A stretch of 30,661 nucleotides of DNA from JBOGHU01 sp050742255 (GCA_050742255.1 JBOGHU010000080.1:1-30661); one strand, 5' to 3'; shown: positions 14,992 to 23,301, counted from the stretch's first letter. Numbers and translations: made by a program. The notes: generated by a model not told the origin, from the sequence alone.

Positions 14992-15702
14992 TCAGCTCCC
15001 CGGGCCGGCATCGGCCCCGTGGCCGACCGGTGGCGGGCCGGCGTGCTCGGGCAGGTCCCCGGTGACCAGGTAGCGGACCCGCTCACCGATGTTGACGGCG
15101 TGGTCGGCGATGCGCTCGTAGTACCGGCCGACCAGGGCCAGCTGCACCGCCGGTTGCAGCCCCACGGTGCCGGTCCCGTGGGTCTCGAAGATGGCCTGGA
15201 TGTAGTCGGCGTGGAGGGCGTCGACGGTGTCGTCCATGTCGTCGAGGGCGAGGGCCAGGGCGGCGTCGCGGTCCACGTAGGCGTCGATGGACAGCCGGAA
15301 CAGCCGGTGCACCTGCTGGCTCAGGCTCTGGAGCCGGCCCCGCAGCTTGGGGTCGAACTCCACCCCGTACATGCGTCGCATCCCCTTCATGATGTTCACC
15401 ACCAGGTCGCCCGAGCGCTCGATCTCGGCCGTGAGCCGGATGGCGGCGACCAGGGCCCGCATGTCGGTGGCCATGGGCTGCTGGAGGGTCAGGAGCTGGT
15501 AGCAGCGCTCCTCGATGGCGAGGGCGAGGGTGTCGAGCACGTCGTCACCGCCGATGATCTCCTCGGCGACGCCCAGGTCCCCGTCCAGCAGGGCCTGGGT
15601 GGCGCGGGCCAGGGCCTCGGTGACCATGCCGGCCAGACGGACGATGTCGCTGCGGACCGCCTCGAGGTCGTGGTGGAAGCTCCGGCGGATCTCGTGGTCC
15701 AC
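14992..15702 (-). CDS. phoU: PhoU phosphate signalling protein, second copy
   Basis: 236 aa from a GTG, 2 nt after the stop of the other phoU. It shows two PhoU helical bundles: the first with EERCYQLLTLQQPMATDMRALVAAIRLTAEIERSGDLVVNI, broken here by position into IEERCYQLLTLQQP and EIERSGDL, the second with YYERIADHAVNIGERVRYLVTG. The repeated E-R-x-(G/A)-D patterns hold the metal clusters of the family. The last about 20 residues are a loose Gly/Pro tail. PhoU links Pst transporter activity to the SenX3/PhoR kinase and keeps it off when phosphate is plentiful. Being next to senX3, this copy may be the kinase partner (inference). Confidence 0.94.
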   Translation of the reverse strand: MDHEIRRSFHHDLEAVRSDIVRLAGMVTEALARATQALLDGDLGVAEEIIGGDDVLDTLALAIEERCYQLLTLQQPMATDMRALVAAIRLTAEIERSGDLVVNIMKGMRRMYGVEFDPKLRGRLQSLSQQVHRLFRLSIDAYVDRDAALALALDDMDDTVDALHADYIQAIFETHGTGTVGLQPAVQLALVGRYYERIADHAVNIGERVRYLVTGDLPEHAGPPPVGHGADAGPGS

Positions 15703-15704
15703 GG

Positions 15705-16367
15705 TCAGCGCACCTCGGCGGCCAGGTGGGCGGGATCTCCGGTGAGCAGGTAGCGGAGGCGCTCCCCCACGATGGCGGTGTGGTCGGCGATGCGCTCCAG
15801 GGCCCGGCCCACCAGCACCGAGGCCACCGCCATCCGCCGCGCCCCCGGCCCCTCGAGGCCGAGGATGTGGCCGAGCAGGGCGGAGTAGGCGTCATCCATG
15901 GACCGGTTGCGGGTCGCGAGCGAGCTGGCCCGGTCGAGGTCCTGGGCCGACCAGGCGTCGAGGGCGGTTCGGAACAGCCCCTGGGCGAGCTCGGCCATGC
16001 CCAGCAAGGTCCGGAAGATCCCCGGGTGGCCGGCCAGGAAGCGATGATCGGGCCGCCGCTTGACCACCCGCAACGACAGGTCCCCGATCCGCTCCAGCTC
16101 CTCGAGCACCCGCATCACCGAGACCACGAAGCGCAGGTCGGACGCCACCGGCGACTCCCGGCGGATCAGGTCGTAGCACCGCTCGGTCAGCGACACCAGC
16201 ATGGCGTCCACCTCGTCGTCGGCCGCCAGGGCGGCCCTGGCCACGGTGGGGTCGCCGGTGGCGAGGACCACCCGCATGCGCTCGAGGGCCTCGCCCACCC
16301 GCACCGCCATGACCTCGACCTGGAGACGAAGCTGGTTCAGCTCGGCCTGGAGGGGGAGACGGTCCAC
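15705..16367 (-). CDS. phoU: PhoU phosphate signalling protein, first copy
   Basis: 220 aa from a GTG 7 nt after the pstB stop. It has the same two-bundle PhoU layout (TERCYDLIRRESPVASDLRF and LEELERIGDLSLRVVK in the first half; GRALERIADHTAIVGERLR in the second) but differs clearly from the next copy in sequence, so the pair is not a recent duplication. The middle is different too: this copy has HRFLAGHPGIFRTLLGMAEL where the other has GVEFDPKLRGRLQSL. Being next to pstB, it may be the copy that senses the transporter. Two non-identical PhoU proteins also occur in mycobacteria, where either can suffice (family knowledge). Confidence 0.94.
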   Translation of the reverse strand: MDRLPLQAELNQLRLQVEVMAVRVGEALERMRVVLATGDPTVARAALAADDEVDAMLVSLTERCYDLIRRESPVASDLRFVVSVMRVLEELERIGDLSLRVVKRRPDHRFLAGHPGIFRTLLGMAELAQGLFRTALDAWSAQDLDRASSLATRNRSMDDAYSALLGHILGLEGPGARRMAVASVLVGRALERIADHTAIVGERLRYLLTGDPAHLAAEVR

Positions 16368-16374
16368 GGCCCCT

Positions 16375-17238
16375 CTATCCGAACCTACCGGTTATGTAGT
16401 TCTCCGTGCGCTCGTCCTTCGGGTTGGAGAAGATCCGCTCGGTCTGATCGTACTCGACGAGCACCCCGGTGCGGGTATCGCTGCGCTCGTTGACCTCGGC
16501 GGTGAAGAAGGCGCACATGTCGCTGACCCTGGCTGCCTGCTGCATGTTGTGGGTGACGATGACGATCGTGATCTCCTGCTTCATCTCGTCCATCAGGTCC
16601 TCGATGCGGCCGGTGGCGATGGGGTCCAGCGCCGAGCACGGCTCGTCCATGAGGATCACGTCGGGGTCCACGGCCAGGGCGCGGGCGATGCACAGTCGCT
16701 GCTGCTGGCCTCCCGAGAGGCCCATCGCCGAGGCGTTGAGCCGGTCCTTCACCTCCTCCCAGAGGGCGGCCCGCCGCAGCGACCGCTCGACGACGTCGTC
16801 GAGGTGGTGCCTCCTGGTCCCCGACACCCGGGGACCGAAGGCCACGTTGTCGTAGATCGACTTGGGGAAGGGGTTCGGCTTCTGGAAGACCATCCCGATG
16901 CGCCGCCGGACCTCCACGGGGTTGACGTCCTCGTGGTACAGGTCCACGCCGTGGTAGCGGATCGAGCCCTCCACCCGAGCCGTGTCGATGAGGTCGTTCA
17001 TGCGGTTGAACGACCGCAGCAACGTGGTCTTGCCGCAGCCTGACGGCCCGATCAAGGCGGTGATGCGGTTGGGGTCCACCACCAGGTCGACGTCGCGCAC
17101 CGCCCGGAAGGCGCCGTAGTAGACGCTGAGGCCGTCCACCTGGAAGACGGCGGGGTCGTCGGCCCGGTCGTCGTCGAGCTGGGTCACGGGCCCGGCCTCG
17201 ATGAGGTCGTCCTGGAAGGTGGCGGGCTCGGACGCCAT
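16375..17238 (-). CDS. pstB: Phosphate ABC transporter ATPase PstB
   Basis: 287 aa. PstB powers uptake of phosphate by the PstSCAB complex at the inner face of the membrane. The Walker A motif GPSGCGKT (64-71), Q-loop at QKPNPFPKSIYDN, signature LSGGQQQR (174-181), Walker B VILMDEP (194-200) and switch H230 are all intact. FNRMNDLIDTARVEG is typical of PstB rather than other ABC ATPases. The N-terminus has about 30 extra acidic residues before the ABC core. It starts 3 nt after the pstA stop and is followed by two phoU genes. Confidence 0.97.
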   Translation of the reverse strand: MASEPATFQDDLIEAGPVTQLDDDRADDPAVFQVDGLSVYYGAFRAVRDVDLVVDPNRITALIGPSGCGKTTLLRSFNRMNDLIDTARVEGSIRYHGVDLYHEDVNPVEVRRRIGMVFQKPNPFPKSIYDNVAFGPRVSGTRRHHLDDVVERSLRRAALWEEVKDRLNASAMGLSGGQQQRLCIARALAVDPDVILMDEPCSALDPIATGRIEDLMDEMKQEITIVIVTHNMQQAARVSDMCAFFTAEVNERSDTRTGVLVEYDQTERIFSNPKDERTENYITGRFG

Positions 17239-17241
17239 CTG

Positions 17242-18180
17242 CTACCTCTTCTTCTCGTAGTGGTTGCGGGCGAGGATCGCCGCCACGTTGGCCAGGAGCA
17301 CGACCGAGAGCAGCACGATGATGGTGGCAGGGGCGATCTCCTCCACGAACACCCGGCCCGGTTGCTGGGCGAAGTTGAAGACCAGGTTAGGCAGGGCGGT
17401 GAACTTGCCCTGCAGCTCGTCGAGCAGGCCGGGATCTCCGCCGGTGACGAAGAACCCGTCGATCGCCCCCACCAGGATGAGGGGGGCGGCCTCGCCCAGG
17501 CCCCGGGACAGCGACAGCACGGTGCCGGTGAGGATGCCCGGGGCGGCGTAGGGCAGGACGTGGCTGCGGATGACCTCCCAGCGGGTGGCACCCACGCCGA
17601 AGCCGGCCTCGCGGATGCTGTCGGGGACGGCCCGGATGGCCTCGGCGGAGGTGATGATCACGATCGGGAGCACCAGGATGGCGATGGTGACCCCGGCGGA
17701 GAGCACGCTGTCGCCGCCGGTGAGCCGGGCCAGGGCCTGCACGAAGATGGCCAGGCCGAGGATGCCGTACACGACCGAGGGCACGCCGGCCAGGTTGCGG
17801 ATGGTGACGTCGATGAGCCGGGTGAAACGGTTGTCGGGCGCGTACTCCTCCATGTACAGGGCGGCGCCGACCCCGAGAGGGAAGGCGATCACGGTGATGG
17901 CGACCGCGATGAACAGCGATCCACGGATCCCCTGCCAGACCCCGACCTCCCCGGGGTCGGGAGAGGTGGGCGAGGTCAGGAAGTCCCACCCCCGCCCGAC
18001 GAGCACGCCCCACCCGCCCGAGACGACGTCGGCGAGGAGGACCACGAGGATGAGCAACGACACCAGCAGGGCCACCATCACCACGGCCTGGAAGGCCAGC
18101 CCGGCCAGGCTGGAGCGTCGACCCTGGAGGGCCCGACGGACGGCGTCGGTGGCCGAGACGGGCGGGACGAGGGTGGCCAT
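17242..18180 (-). CDS. pstA: Phosphate ABC transporter permease PstA
   Basis: 312 aa with six main hydrophobic segments. The N-terminus up to about residue 20 is cytosolic, followed by a TM helix (QAVVMVALLVSLLILVVLLADVV). The permease loop that contacts PstB is recognisable (IRAVPDSIREAGFGVGATRWEVIRSHVLP, shown by the parts EAGFGVGATRWE and VIRSHVLPYA), as are YMEEYAPDNRFTRLI and LAGVPSVVYGILGL. With PstC it forms the membrane channel of the high-affinity phosphate transporter. The ATG overlaps the pstC stop by 1 nt (TGATG), and pstB starts 3 nt after its own stop. Confidence 0.96.
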   Translation of the reverse strand: MATLVPPVSATDAVRRALQGRRSSLAGLAFQAVVMVALLVSLLILVVLLADVVSGGWGVLVGRGWDFLTSPTSPDPGEVGVWQGIRGSLFIAVAITVIAFPLGVGAALYMEEYAPDNRFTRLIDVTIRNLAGVPSVVYGILGLAIFVQALARLTGGDSVLSAGVTIAILVLPIVIITSAEAIRAVPDSIREAGFGVGATRWEVIRSHVLPYAAPGILTGTVLSLSRGLGEAAPLILVGAIDGFFVTGGDPGLLDELQGKFTALPNLVFNFAQQPGRVFVEEIAPATIIVLLSVVLLANVAAILARNHYEKKR

Positions 18181-19151
18181 CAGTACCGCTGGCGCACCCG
18201 CTGGACCACGCGGCCGGCGGCGAGGTTGAGCGCCAGGGTGATCACGAACAGCAGGAACCCGACGAAGAACAGGCTCTGGAAGGTGAAGCCGGCGCCCACC
18301 ACCCGGTCGGTGCCCGCCGCCTGGGCGACCATGGCCCCCGTCATGGTCTGCCCGGACCTGAAGACGTCGACGCTGAACAACGAGCCGCCCGTGGCTCCGG
18401 CCACGATGGCCACGACCATGGTCTCCCCGATGGCACGGGAGACGGCCACGATGAACGCCGCCGCCAGGCCGGACACGGCCGCCGGGATCACCACCTTGGT
18501 GCAGACCGTCGCCTGGCGCGCCCCCATGCCGTATGCCGCCTCCCGGAGCTCCTTCGGCACCGACCGCATGGCGTCCTCGGAGATCGACGCCACGATGGGG
18601 ATGACGAGGATGCCGACGCCGAGGCCGGCGGCGGCCAGGTTGAACAGGGGGGCCTGCTCCGACAGTCGCTGGACGACCTCAGGCGAGATCCAGTTGAGGG
18701 CGAACACGCCCACCACCACACTGGGGATGCCCGCCAGGATCTCGAGGGCGGGCTTGAGGACGCGGCGGACCCGGGGTCGGGCGTACTCGGAGAGGTAGAC
18801 CGCCGCCCCCAGGCCCAGGGGGGCGGCCACCGCCATGGCGATGGCGGTGACGAGCAGGGTCCCCACCACAAGGGTCTTGACGTCGTAGAGGCCTCGGCGG
18901 GGGAACCACCCGATCTCCCAGAGCGACGACAGCTCCACCCCGGCGATGAAGGTCCACGCCTCCCGGACCAGCGAGGCCACGATGGCGACGCTGATGACGA
19001 TGGAGAGCGTCGCCGCCCCGAGGAAGGCCGATCGGACGAGGGCCTCCTTGCGCCGACGGGCGGTCCTGCCCCGCAGGTCGCCGAGGGCCAGCGGCCTCGG
19101 AGCAGTCGTCCCTGCCAACCAGCCTCCTCTCTGGGGCCCTGCCGGCTTCAT
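18180..19151 (-). CDS. pstC: Phosphate ABC transporter permease PstC
   Basis: 323 aa from an ATG at 19151, 38 nt after the pstS stop; the frame stays open upstream but there only shadows pstS. It has about six TM segments, the first at about 42-64 (AFLGAATLSIVISVAIVASLV). PstC-type marks are WFPRRGLYDVKTLVVGTLLV, YLSEYARPRVRRVLKPALE, LAGIPSVVVGVFALNW and the PstB-contact loop SVPKELREAAYGMGARQ. RAIGETMVVAIVAGATGG is also characteristic. It partners PstA in the channel and is translationally coupled to it by a 1-nt overlap. Confidence 0.96.
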   Translation of the reverse strand: MKPAGPQRGGWLAGTTAPRPLALGDLRGRTARRRKEALVRSAFLGAATLSIVISVAIVASLVREAWTFIAGVELSSLWEIGWFPRRGLYDVKTLVVGTLLVTAIAMAVAAPLGLGAAVYLSEYARPRVRRVLKPALEILAGIPSVVVGVFALNWISPEVVQRLSEQAPLFNLAAAGLGVGILVIPIVASISEDAMRSVPKELREAAYGMGARQATVCTKVVIPAAVSGLAAAFIVAVSRAIGETMVVAIVAGATGGSLFSVDVFRSGQTMTGAMVAQAAGTDRVVGAGFTFQSLFFVGFLLFVITLALNLAAGRVVQRVRQRY

Positions 19152-19189
19152 CTCAGGGTCGGGTCCCGCCGCCCCGCCGAGGGGTGAGG

Positions 19190-20227
19190 CTAGCCCTCCC
19201 GGGTCCCGGCCTCGCGGTTCTCGAACGCCGTCCTGGTCTCGGCCAGCTCGCCCTCCTCTAGCTGCACGTAGCCGACCTCGGACACCTTGGTGATGCCCTC
19301 GTTCAGGTAGAGCTCGACGAAGGACGCCAGGGTGGGGTTGTCGGCCAACCGCTGGGCGTTCACGTAGATGAACAGGGGGCGGGACAGGGGGTACTCGCCG
19401 CTGGCGATGGTGTCGGGGGTGGGTTCCACGCACCCGTCGCCACCGTCGACCTCGAAGGCCTTGAGCGCCTCCCGGTTCGCCTCGAAGAAGGCGAACCCCA
19501 CCCAGCCGAAGGAGCTGGACGAGCCCTCGATCCCTTGGACGATGACGTTGTCGTCGCCGGAGGACTGGTAGTCGGGACGGGTCTGGGCCTCCTGGCCCCG
19601 CTCCTCGGCCAGGTCCTCGAGGGCCAGCTCCACGAAGCTGTCGTAGGTGCCGGACTCCTCGCCGGGGGCGGTGATGTCGAGGGGGGCGTCGGGGAACCGG
19701 TCGGCGAAGGCGCTCCCCGCCTCCTCGGCCAGGGGGGCGGCGTCCGACCACCGTGCGAACCCGGTCGACTCCGGGCCGACCAGGGCGTACAGGGCCGGGA
19801 AGTCGAGGCAGTCGGCGACCCCCTCGCCCTCGGGCGAGGTGAGCACGGCGATCCCGTCGATTCCCACCTTGAGCTCGATGAACTCGATCCCGGCGTCCGC
19901 ACAGGCCTGGGCCTCCTCGTCCTTGATCGCACGGGAGGCGTCGGAGATGTCGGTCGAGCCCTCGCAGAAGAGCTGGAAGCCGTCGCCGGTGCCCGGGCCG
20001 TCGACCGAGACGGAGGCTCCGGGGTTGCCATCCGAGAAGGCCTTGCCGACCGCCGAGCTTATGGGCTCGACCGTCGAGGAGCCGGAGATCACGATCTCCC
20101 CGGAGAGCCCGCCGCCCTCGCCGGCGCCGGCGTCCTCGGAGTCGCCGTTGCCGCAGGCGGCGGCGACCAGGGCCAGACCCGCCAACAGGGCGGTCACTCG
20201 GGTCCGTGTGCGTGGGAGTCGGAGCAA
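19190..20227 (-). CDS. pstS: Phosphate-binding lipoprotein PstS
   Basis: 345 aa from a TTG at 20227. The TTG is supported by a strong GGAGGAGA Shine-Dalgarno about 3 nt before it (plus-strand 20231-20239) and by an ideal signal peptide that begins right there. The lipobox LVAAAC puts the lipid-modified cysteine at C25. Mature protein: phosphate-loop motifs GSSTVEPIS (about 49-57), GPGTGDGF, SDASRAIKDEE and EESGTYDSF. PstS captures phosphate outside the membrane for PstCAB. It is the first gene of the phosphate operon; the promoter region holds an array of PHO-box units in the same orientation. The longer gap to pstC (38 nt) than elsewhere in the operon would allow separate control of PstS level. 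Confidence 0.96.
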   Translation of the reverse strand: MLRLPRTRTRVTALLAGLALVAAACGNGDSEDAGAGEGGGLSGEIVISGSSTVEPISSAVGKAFSDGNPGASVSVDGPGTGDGFQLFCEGSTDISDASRAIKDEEAQACADAGIEFIELKVGIDGIAVLTSPEGEGVADCLDFPALYALVGPESTGFARWSDAAPLAEEAGSAFADRFPDAPLDITAPGEESGTYDSFVELALEDLAEERGQEAQTRPDYQSSGDDNVIVQGIEGSSSSFGWVGFAFFEANREALKAFEVDGGDGCVEPTPDTIASGEYPLSRPLFIYVNAQRLADNPTLASFVELYLNEGITKVSEVGYVQLEEGELAETRTAFENREAGTREG

Positions 20228-20286
20228 GGTCTCCTCCTGGGGATAGGGCGACTGCCGTCGTCGGTGCCGCCGGTGACGCTAGCGGT

Positions 20287-20341
20287 ACGTGTTGACCATC
20301 TACCGGACCGGGGGTGAACCGGCGGTGAACAGCTACCGAAC
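20287..20341 (-). promoter_or_regulatory. PHO-box array for pstS (11-bp direct repeat units)
   Basis: Read on the minus strand from 20341 downward, five adjoining 11-bp units are GTTCGGTAGCT, GTTCACCGCCG, GTTCACCCCCG, GTCCGGTAGAT and GGTCAACACGT. Units two and three (20330-20309) are near-perfect copies of the actinobacterial PHO box GTTCACC-N4 direct repeat. The outer units keep the 11-bp phase, and units one and four match each other at 9 of 11 bases. The array ends 59 nt before the pstS TTG. The likely binder is RegX3 encoded downstream. Confidence 0.85.
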
Positions 20342-20394
20342 ACTCGTCTGTGGGCGCCCGCCGGCCGGGCCGTGTCGGAGAGGCGAAATCAAGA

Positions 20395-20449
20395 GTTCAC
20401 CCTCCGCTCACGCCGGGCCGGGCCGGGGTTCACCTGCGGTCCCTACGGT
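20395..20449 (+). promoter_or_regulatory. PHO-box array for phoX (11-bp direct repeat units)
   Basis: On the plus strand the units are GTTCACCCTCC (20395), GCTCACGCCGG (20406), a degenerate GCCGGGCCGGG (20417), GTTCACCTGCG (20428) and GTCCCTACGGT (20439). All five keep the 11-bp phase. TACGGT at 20444-20449 could be the -10. The array ends 45 nt before the phoX ATG, which has its own AGGAGG at 20480-20485. Confidence 0.8.
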
Positions 20450-20494
20450 GCCCGGTGACCAGGCACCGAGCCCGAGCCCAGGAGGCCACCCACC

Positions 20495-21916
20495 ATGACC
20501 ACGACCCGAACCGGGCCCCTCGTCGACAGGCGCAGCTTCCTCGGCGGCTCTGCCGCGTTGGCGGCGGGGGCGCTGGCGGGGAGCAACCCCTTCGCCGCCC
20601 TGGCCGCGTCGGCGGAGCGGGGTCGGCCTCCCCGCCGGGCCCCACGGGGCGAGGGGGGCTACGGGCTGCTCGGCCCGGTCCCCGATCGCCGCGACGGCGT
20701 GGCCCGCCTGGCCCTCCCCCTCGGCTTCTCCTACCTGGGCTTCGGCTTCGAGGGCGACCCCATGTCCGACGGCAACCCGACCCCCAAGGCCCACGACGGC
20801 ATGGCGGCCCTGGCCCTGCCTGACGGAACCCTGCGCCTGGTCCGCAACCACGAGGACCGTGACGACCCCGGCGTCAGCGGCCTCGACGGCGACCCCGCCC
20901 TGCCCGCCTACGACCCCCTGGGCCCCGGAGGCACCACCACCCTCGAGCTCCGGTCCGCACCCGACGGTGGCGTGGAGCTGGTGCGGGACTTCGTCAGCCT
21001 CCAGGGCACCATCGTCAACTGCGCCGGCGGCCCACCCCGTGGGGGTCCTGGCTCTCCTGCGAGGAGACCACTGCCGGGAAGGCCCAGGGGTGGTCGGCCG
21101 ACCACGGCTTCGTCTTCGAGGTGCCGGCCTCGGCCGAGGGCCCCGTCGCCGCCCCGCCCCTGTCGGCCATGGGCCGCTTCGTGCACGAGGCCGCCGCCAC
21201 CGACCCCGCCACCGGGATCGTCTACCAGACCGAGGACCGGGGCGACGCCGGCTTCTACCGCTTCCTCCCCGACCGGCCCGGTCAGCTCGCCGCCGGGGGG
21301 ACGCTGCAGATGCTGGCGGTGCGCGACCGCCCCCGATACGACACCCGGAGCGGCCAGACGGTGCGCCGGGCCCTGCCGGTGGACTGGGTCGACATAGCCG
21401 ATCCCGACCCACCCGGGGCCGAGGCCGACCCCGGCGCCGTCCTCTCCCAGGGCCTGGCGGGGGGCGGCGCCGTCTTCTCCCGCCTGGAGGGCTGCTGGTA
21501 CGGGGAGGGCTCGATCTTCTTCAACGCCACCAGCGGGGGCGATGCCGAGGAGGGCCAGGTCTGGGAGTACCGGCCGCTGGGCAACTCGACCGGCCTCCTG
21601 CGCCTGGTCTTCGAGTCGCCGGGCGAGGCCGTGCTCGACAACCCCGACAACATCACCGTCTCGCCCCGTGGCGGGGTGCTGGTGTGCGAGGACGGCGACC
21701 TGGACGGGCTCTTCCATGCGGGGACTGACCCGCGGCGGGCAGATCTTCGACTTCGCCCAGAACCTGGTGAACGACAAGGAGTGGGCCGGCGCCACCTTCA
21801 GCCCTGACGGTCGCAATCTCTTCGTGAACATCCAGGGGGAGACCCGCTCGGGCGGCGGCGGCCAGTTGGGGATGACCTTCGCCATCTGGGGCCCATTCGC
21901 GGAGGGAGCGCTGTGA
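20495..21916 (+). pseudogene. phoX: PhoX-family alkaline phosphatase (DUF839), two compensating frameshifts
   Basis: The ATG follows AGGAGG at 9 nt. The protein begins with a Tat signal (D-RRSFLGG, then an Ala-rich h-region ending near ALAASA) and continues as a PhoX/DUF839 protein: LPLGFSYLGFGFEGDPMSDGNPTP, split as LGFSYLGFGFEG and MSDGNPTP, LRLVRNHED, and TIVNCAGG. At about 21031-21036 a C is missing in GGCCCACCCC. The expected TPWGSWLSCEET reads in the +2 frame, which carries family-like sequence (FVHEAAATDPATGIVYQTEDRG in parts, WYGEGSIFFNATSGG, LDNPDNITVSPRGG) to about 21713. There an extra C in TTCCATG returns to the first frame: MRGLTRGGQIFDFAQN and FSPDGRNLFVNIQGE up to the stop at 21914. 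Corrected length is about 473 aa, normal for PhoX. PhoX is a calcium/iron-dependent secreted phosphatase that frees phosphate from organic esters; the PHO boxes upstream fit. Confidence 0.85.
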
Positions 21917-21971
21917 GCCCGGGGCGGGGCGGCCCGGCGCCCAGCCCCTGGCCCGGCGGGCCCTGGCCGGC

Positions 21972-22031
21972 CAGCTCCCGGTAGGCCAATCAGCTCCCGG
22001 TAGGCCCTGGCCCGCCAGCTCCCGGGCCGCC
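21972..22031. repeat. Direct repeats CAGCTCCCGGTAGGCC
   Basis: Exact 16-bp copies lie at 21972-21987 and 21991-22006. A third copy at 22016-22031 keeps the first ten bases (CAGCTCCCGG) and then diverges. Copy starts are 19 and 25 nt apart. They lie just after phoX and directly before the large hairpin. Confidence 0.75.
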
Positions 22032-22033
22032 CC

Positions 22034-22090
22034 GGCCACTCTCCGGTCACCAGACGTCGGTGGGCGACGCCCGGTGTCCGGAGAGCGGCC
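22034..22090. other. Long imperfect hairpin after phoX
   Basis: The arms GGCC-a-CTCTCCGG-t-CACC (22034-22051) and GGTG-t-CCGGAGAG-c-GGCC (22073-22090) pair over 16 bp with two mismatches. The loop contains a further perfect small hairpin, GGGC-GAC-GCCC (22062-22072). No T run follows, so it is not a classical terminator, but it could end phoX transcription, protect its 3' end, or be a REP-like element. Pairing was judged by eye. Confidence 0.55.
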
Positions 22091-22567
22091 AAGCGCCCAT
22101 CAGGGCGCCGGCGATGGCCACCAGGGCCCCGCCGCCGCCCGGCGGTGGTGGGTGCCGCCTGGGGAGGCGGCGGGCGCAGCCGGGCGGTGGCGGCGTGCCA
22201 GCTGGCCGTCGCCATCCTCACCACCACCGCCACCGGTCTGGCGGCGCTCGCCACCGCCACCGAGGCCGCGGTCGTGGGCGGCGGTGGTTGGGCGGAGGCA
22301 CCCCCGGCCGGCTCTCCGGCCGTTCCGACTGATCCGGCTCCCACGTGTCCCTGGTGAACCGCCCTGCTGGTGGTGAGCAGGGGCTCGGTGCTAGCCTGGG
22401 TGCTGCCCACCGTGGCAGGTACGGCCCTCATCGAGGCCGGTGCCCAGCGGATCGGGCCGGCGTTGCCGCCTGACGATGGGGCGGCGTGCCAAACCTTCTT
22501 GCGCGGTTCACTGTCCTTCTGCAGTGGCGCCACACGATTGAAACGCTCGCTCCCCAGACTGAGGGCC

Positions 22568-23284
22568 ATGAGCACTCCAGCTCCCACAACCGACCGACCG
22601 CACCCGCCCGCCCCTCCCGGCCGGCGACCCACCGAGAACCTGGCCATCTTCGACCTGGACCGGACGCTGCTGCCCGGCTCCAGCCTGATCCACCTGGGCC
22701 GGGCCATGGCCCGGGCCGGGCTGATCAGGCCGGCGACCCTCGTGGGCTTCCTGGCCAAGGAGGCGACGTTCCGGCGGCGGGGCCAGAGAGAGGGCGAGAC
22801 CATGACCCTCCAGTCCCGGCTGCTGGCCCTGGCGACCGGCATGGAGAGGGATCCGCTGGTCGCCCTGGCCGAGGTGGTGGCGACCGAGGTCGCCACTCAG
22901 GTCTCGCCCGCGGCCCGGCGCGTCCTGCGCCAGCACCACGAGGCCGGTGACCACTGCGTGATCCTCTCCGCCAGCCCCCAGGAGCTGGTAGAGGCGGTGG
23001 CCACCCAGCTCTCAGTGGCCATCGGGATCGGCACCCGGGCCAAGGTCGCCGACGGCCGCTTCACCGGTGATCTCGACGGCCCGTTCTGCCACAGCCACGG
23101 CAAGCTGGCCCGGCTGCGCGACGAGCTCGGGATGGTGGAGCTGGGCCAGTCGTTCGCCTACTCCGACGCCAGCTCCGACCTCCCCCTGCTGCAGGCCTGC
23201 GGGTACCCGGTGGCGGTCAACCCCGATCGCCGGTTGCGGGCCGTGGCCAAGGCGGCGGGATGGCCCATCCTCGAGCTGCACTGA
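22568..23284 (+). CDS. HAD-IB family phosphatase (SerB-like)
   Basis: 238 aa from the ATG at 22568; the open frame runs further up but without family similarity. All four HAD motifs are present: I, F-D29-L-D31-R-T-L-L; II, S134 in VILSAS; III, K179 in HSHGKL; IV, YSDASSD with D200 and D204. The cap region (about 40-115) is helical, as in subfamily IB proteins annotated as phosphoserine phosphatase-like or lyso-phosphatidate/CicA-like. The substrate cannot be told. The N-terminus has a Pro-rich, disordered-looking 20 residues. It faces arsC convergently (17 nt between stops). No PHO array is seen upstream, only an isolated GTTCACTGTCC at 22506. Confidence 0.88.
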   Translation: MSTPAPTTDRPHPPAPPGRRPTENLAIFDLDRTLLPGSSLIHLGRAMARAGLIRPATLVGFLAKEATFRRRGQREGETMTLQSRLLALATGMERDPLVALAEVVATEVATQVSPAARRVLRQHHEAGDHCVILSASPQELVEAVATQLSVAIGIGTRAKVADGRFTGDLDGPFCHSHGKLARLRDELGMVELGQSFAYSDASSDLPLLQACGYPVAVNPDRRLRAVAKAAGWPILELH

Positions 23285-23301
23285 CGACTGGCCCGGGGCC
23301 C

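Larger units (their letters stand above)
21917..22567. other. Gene-free 650-bp stretch behind phoX
   Basis: I see no convincing gene here. It holds three copies of a 16-bp direct repeat (21972-22031), a strong hairpin (22034-22090), CCACCG-type short repeats at about 22210-22270, and finally the upstream region of the HAD gene. Several frames are open only because the GC content is high. A 70-codon frame at 22145-22357 has one hydrophobic stretch but no start signal or recognisable family. Confidence 0.6.

Noticed and set aside
22145..22357. A 70-codon frame with a hydrophobic stretch behind phoX
   Set aside because: No ribosome site, CCACCG-type repeats make up the hydrophobic part, and no family is recognised.
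22506..22527. A possible PHO box upstream of the HAD gene
   Set aside because: Only one unit (GTTCACTGTCC) matches; the next 11 bases do not, and PHO boxes need at least two.
20908..22896. A 662-codon minus-strand frame across phoX and the gene-free stretch
   Set aside because: No motif, start signal or family similarity; most of it is antisense to phoX and the HAD gene.
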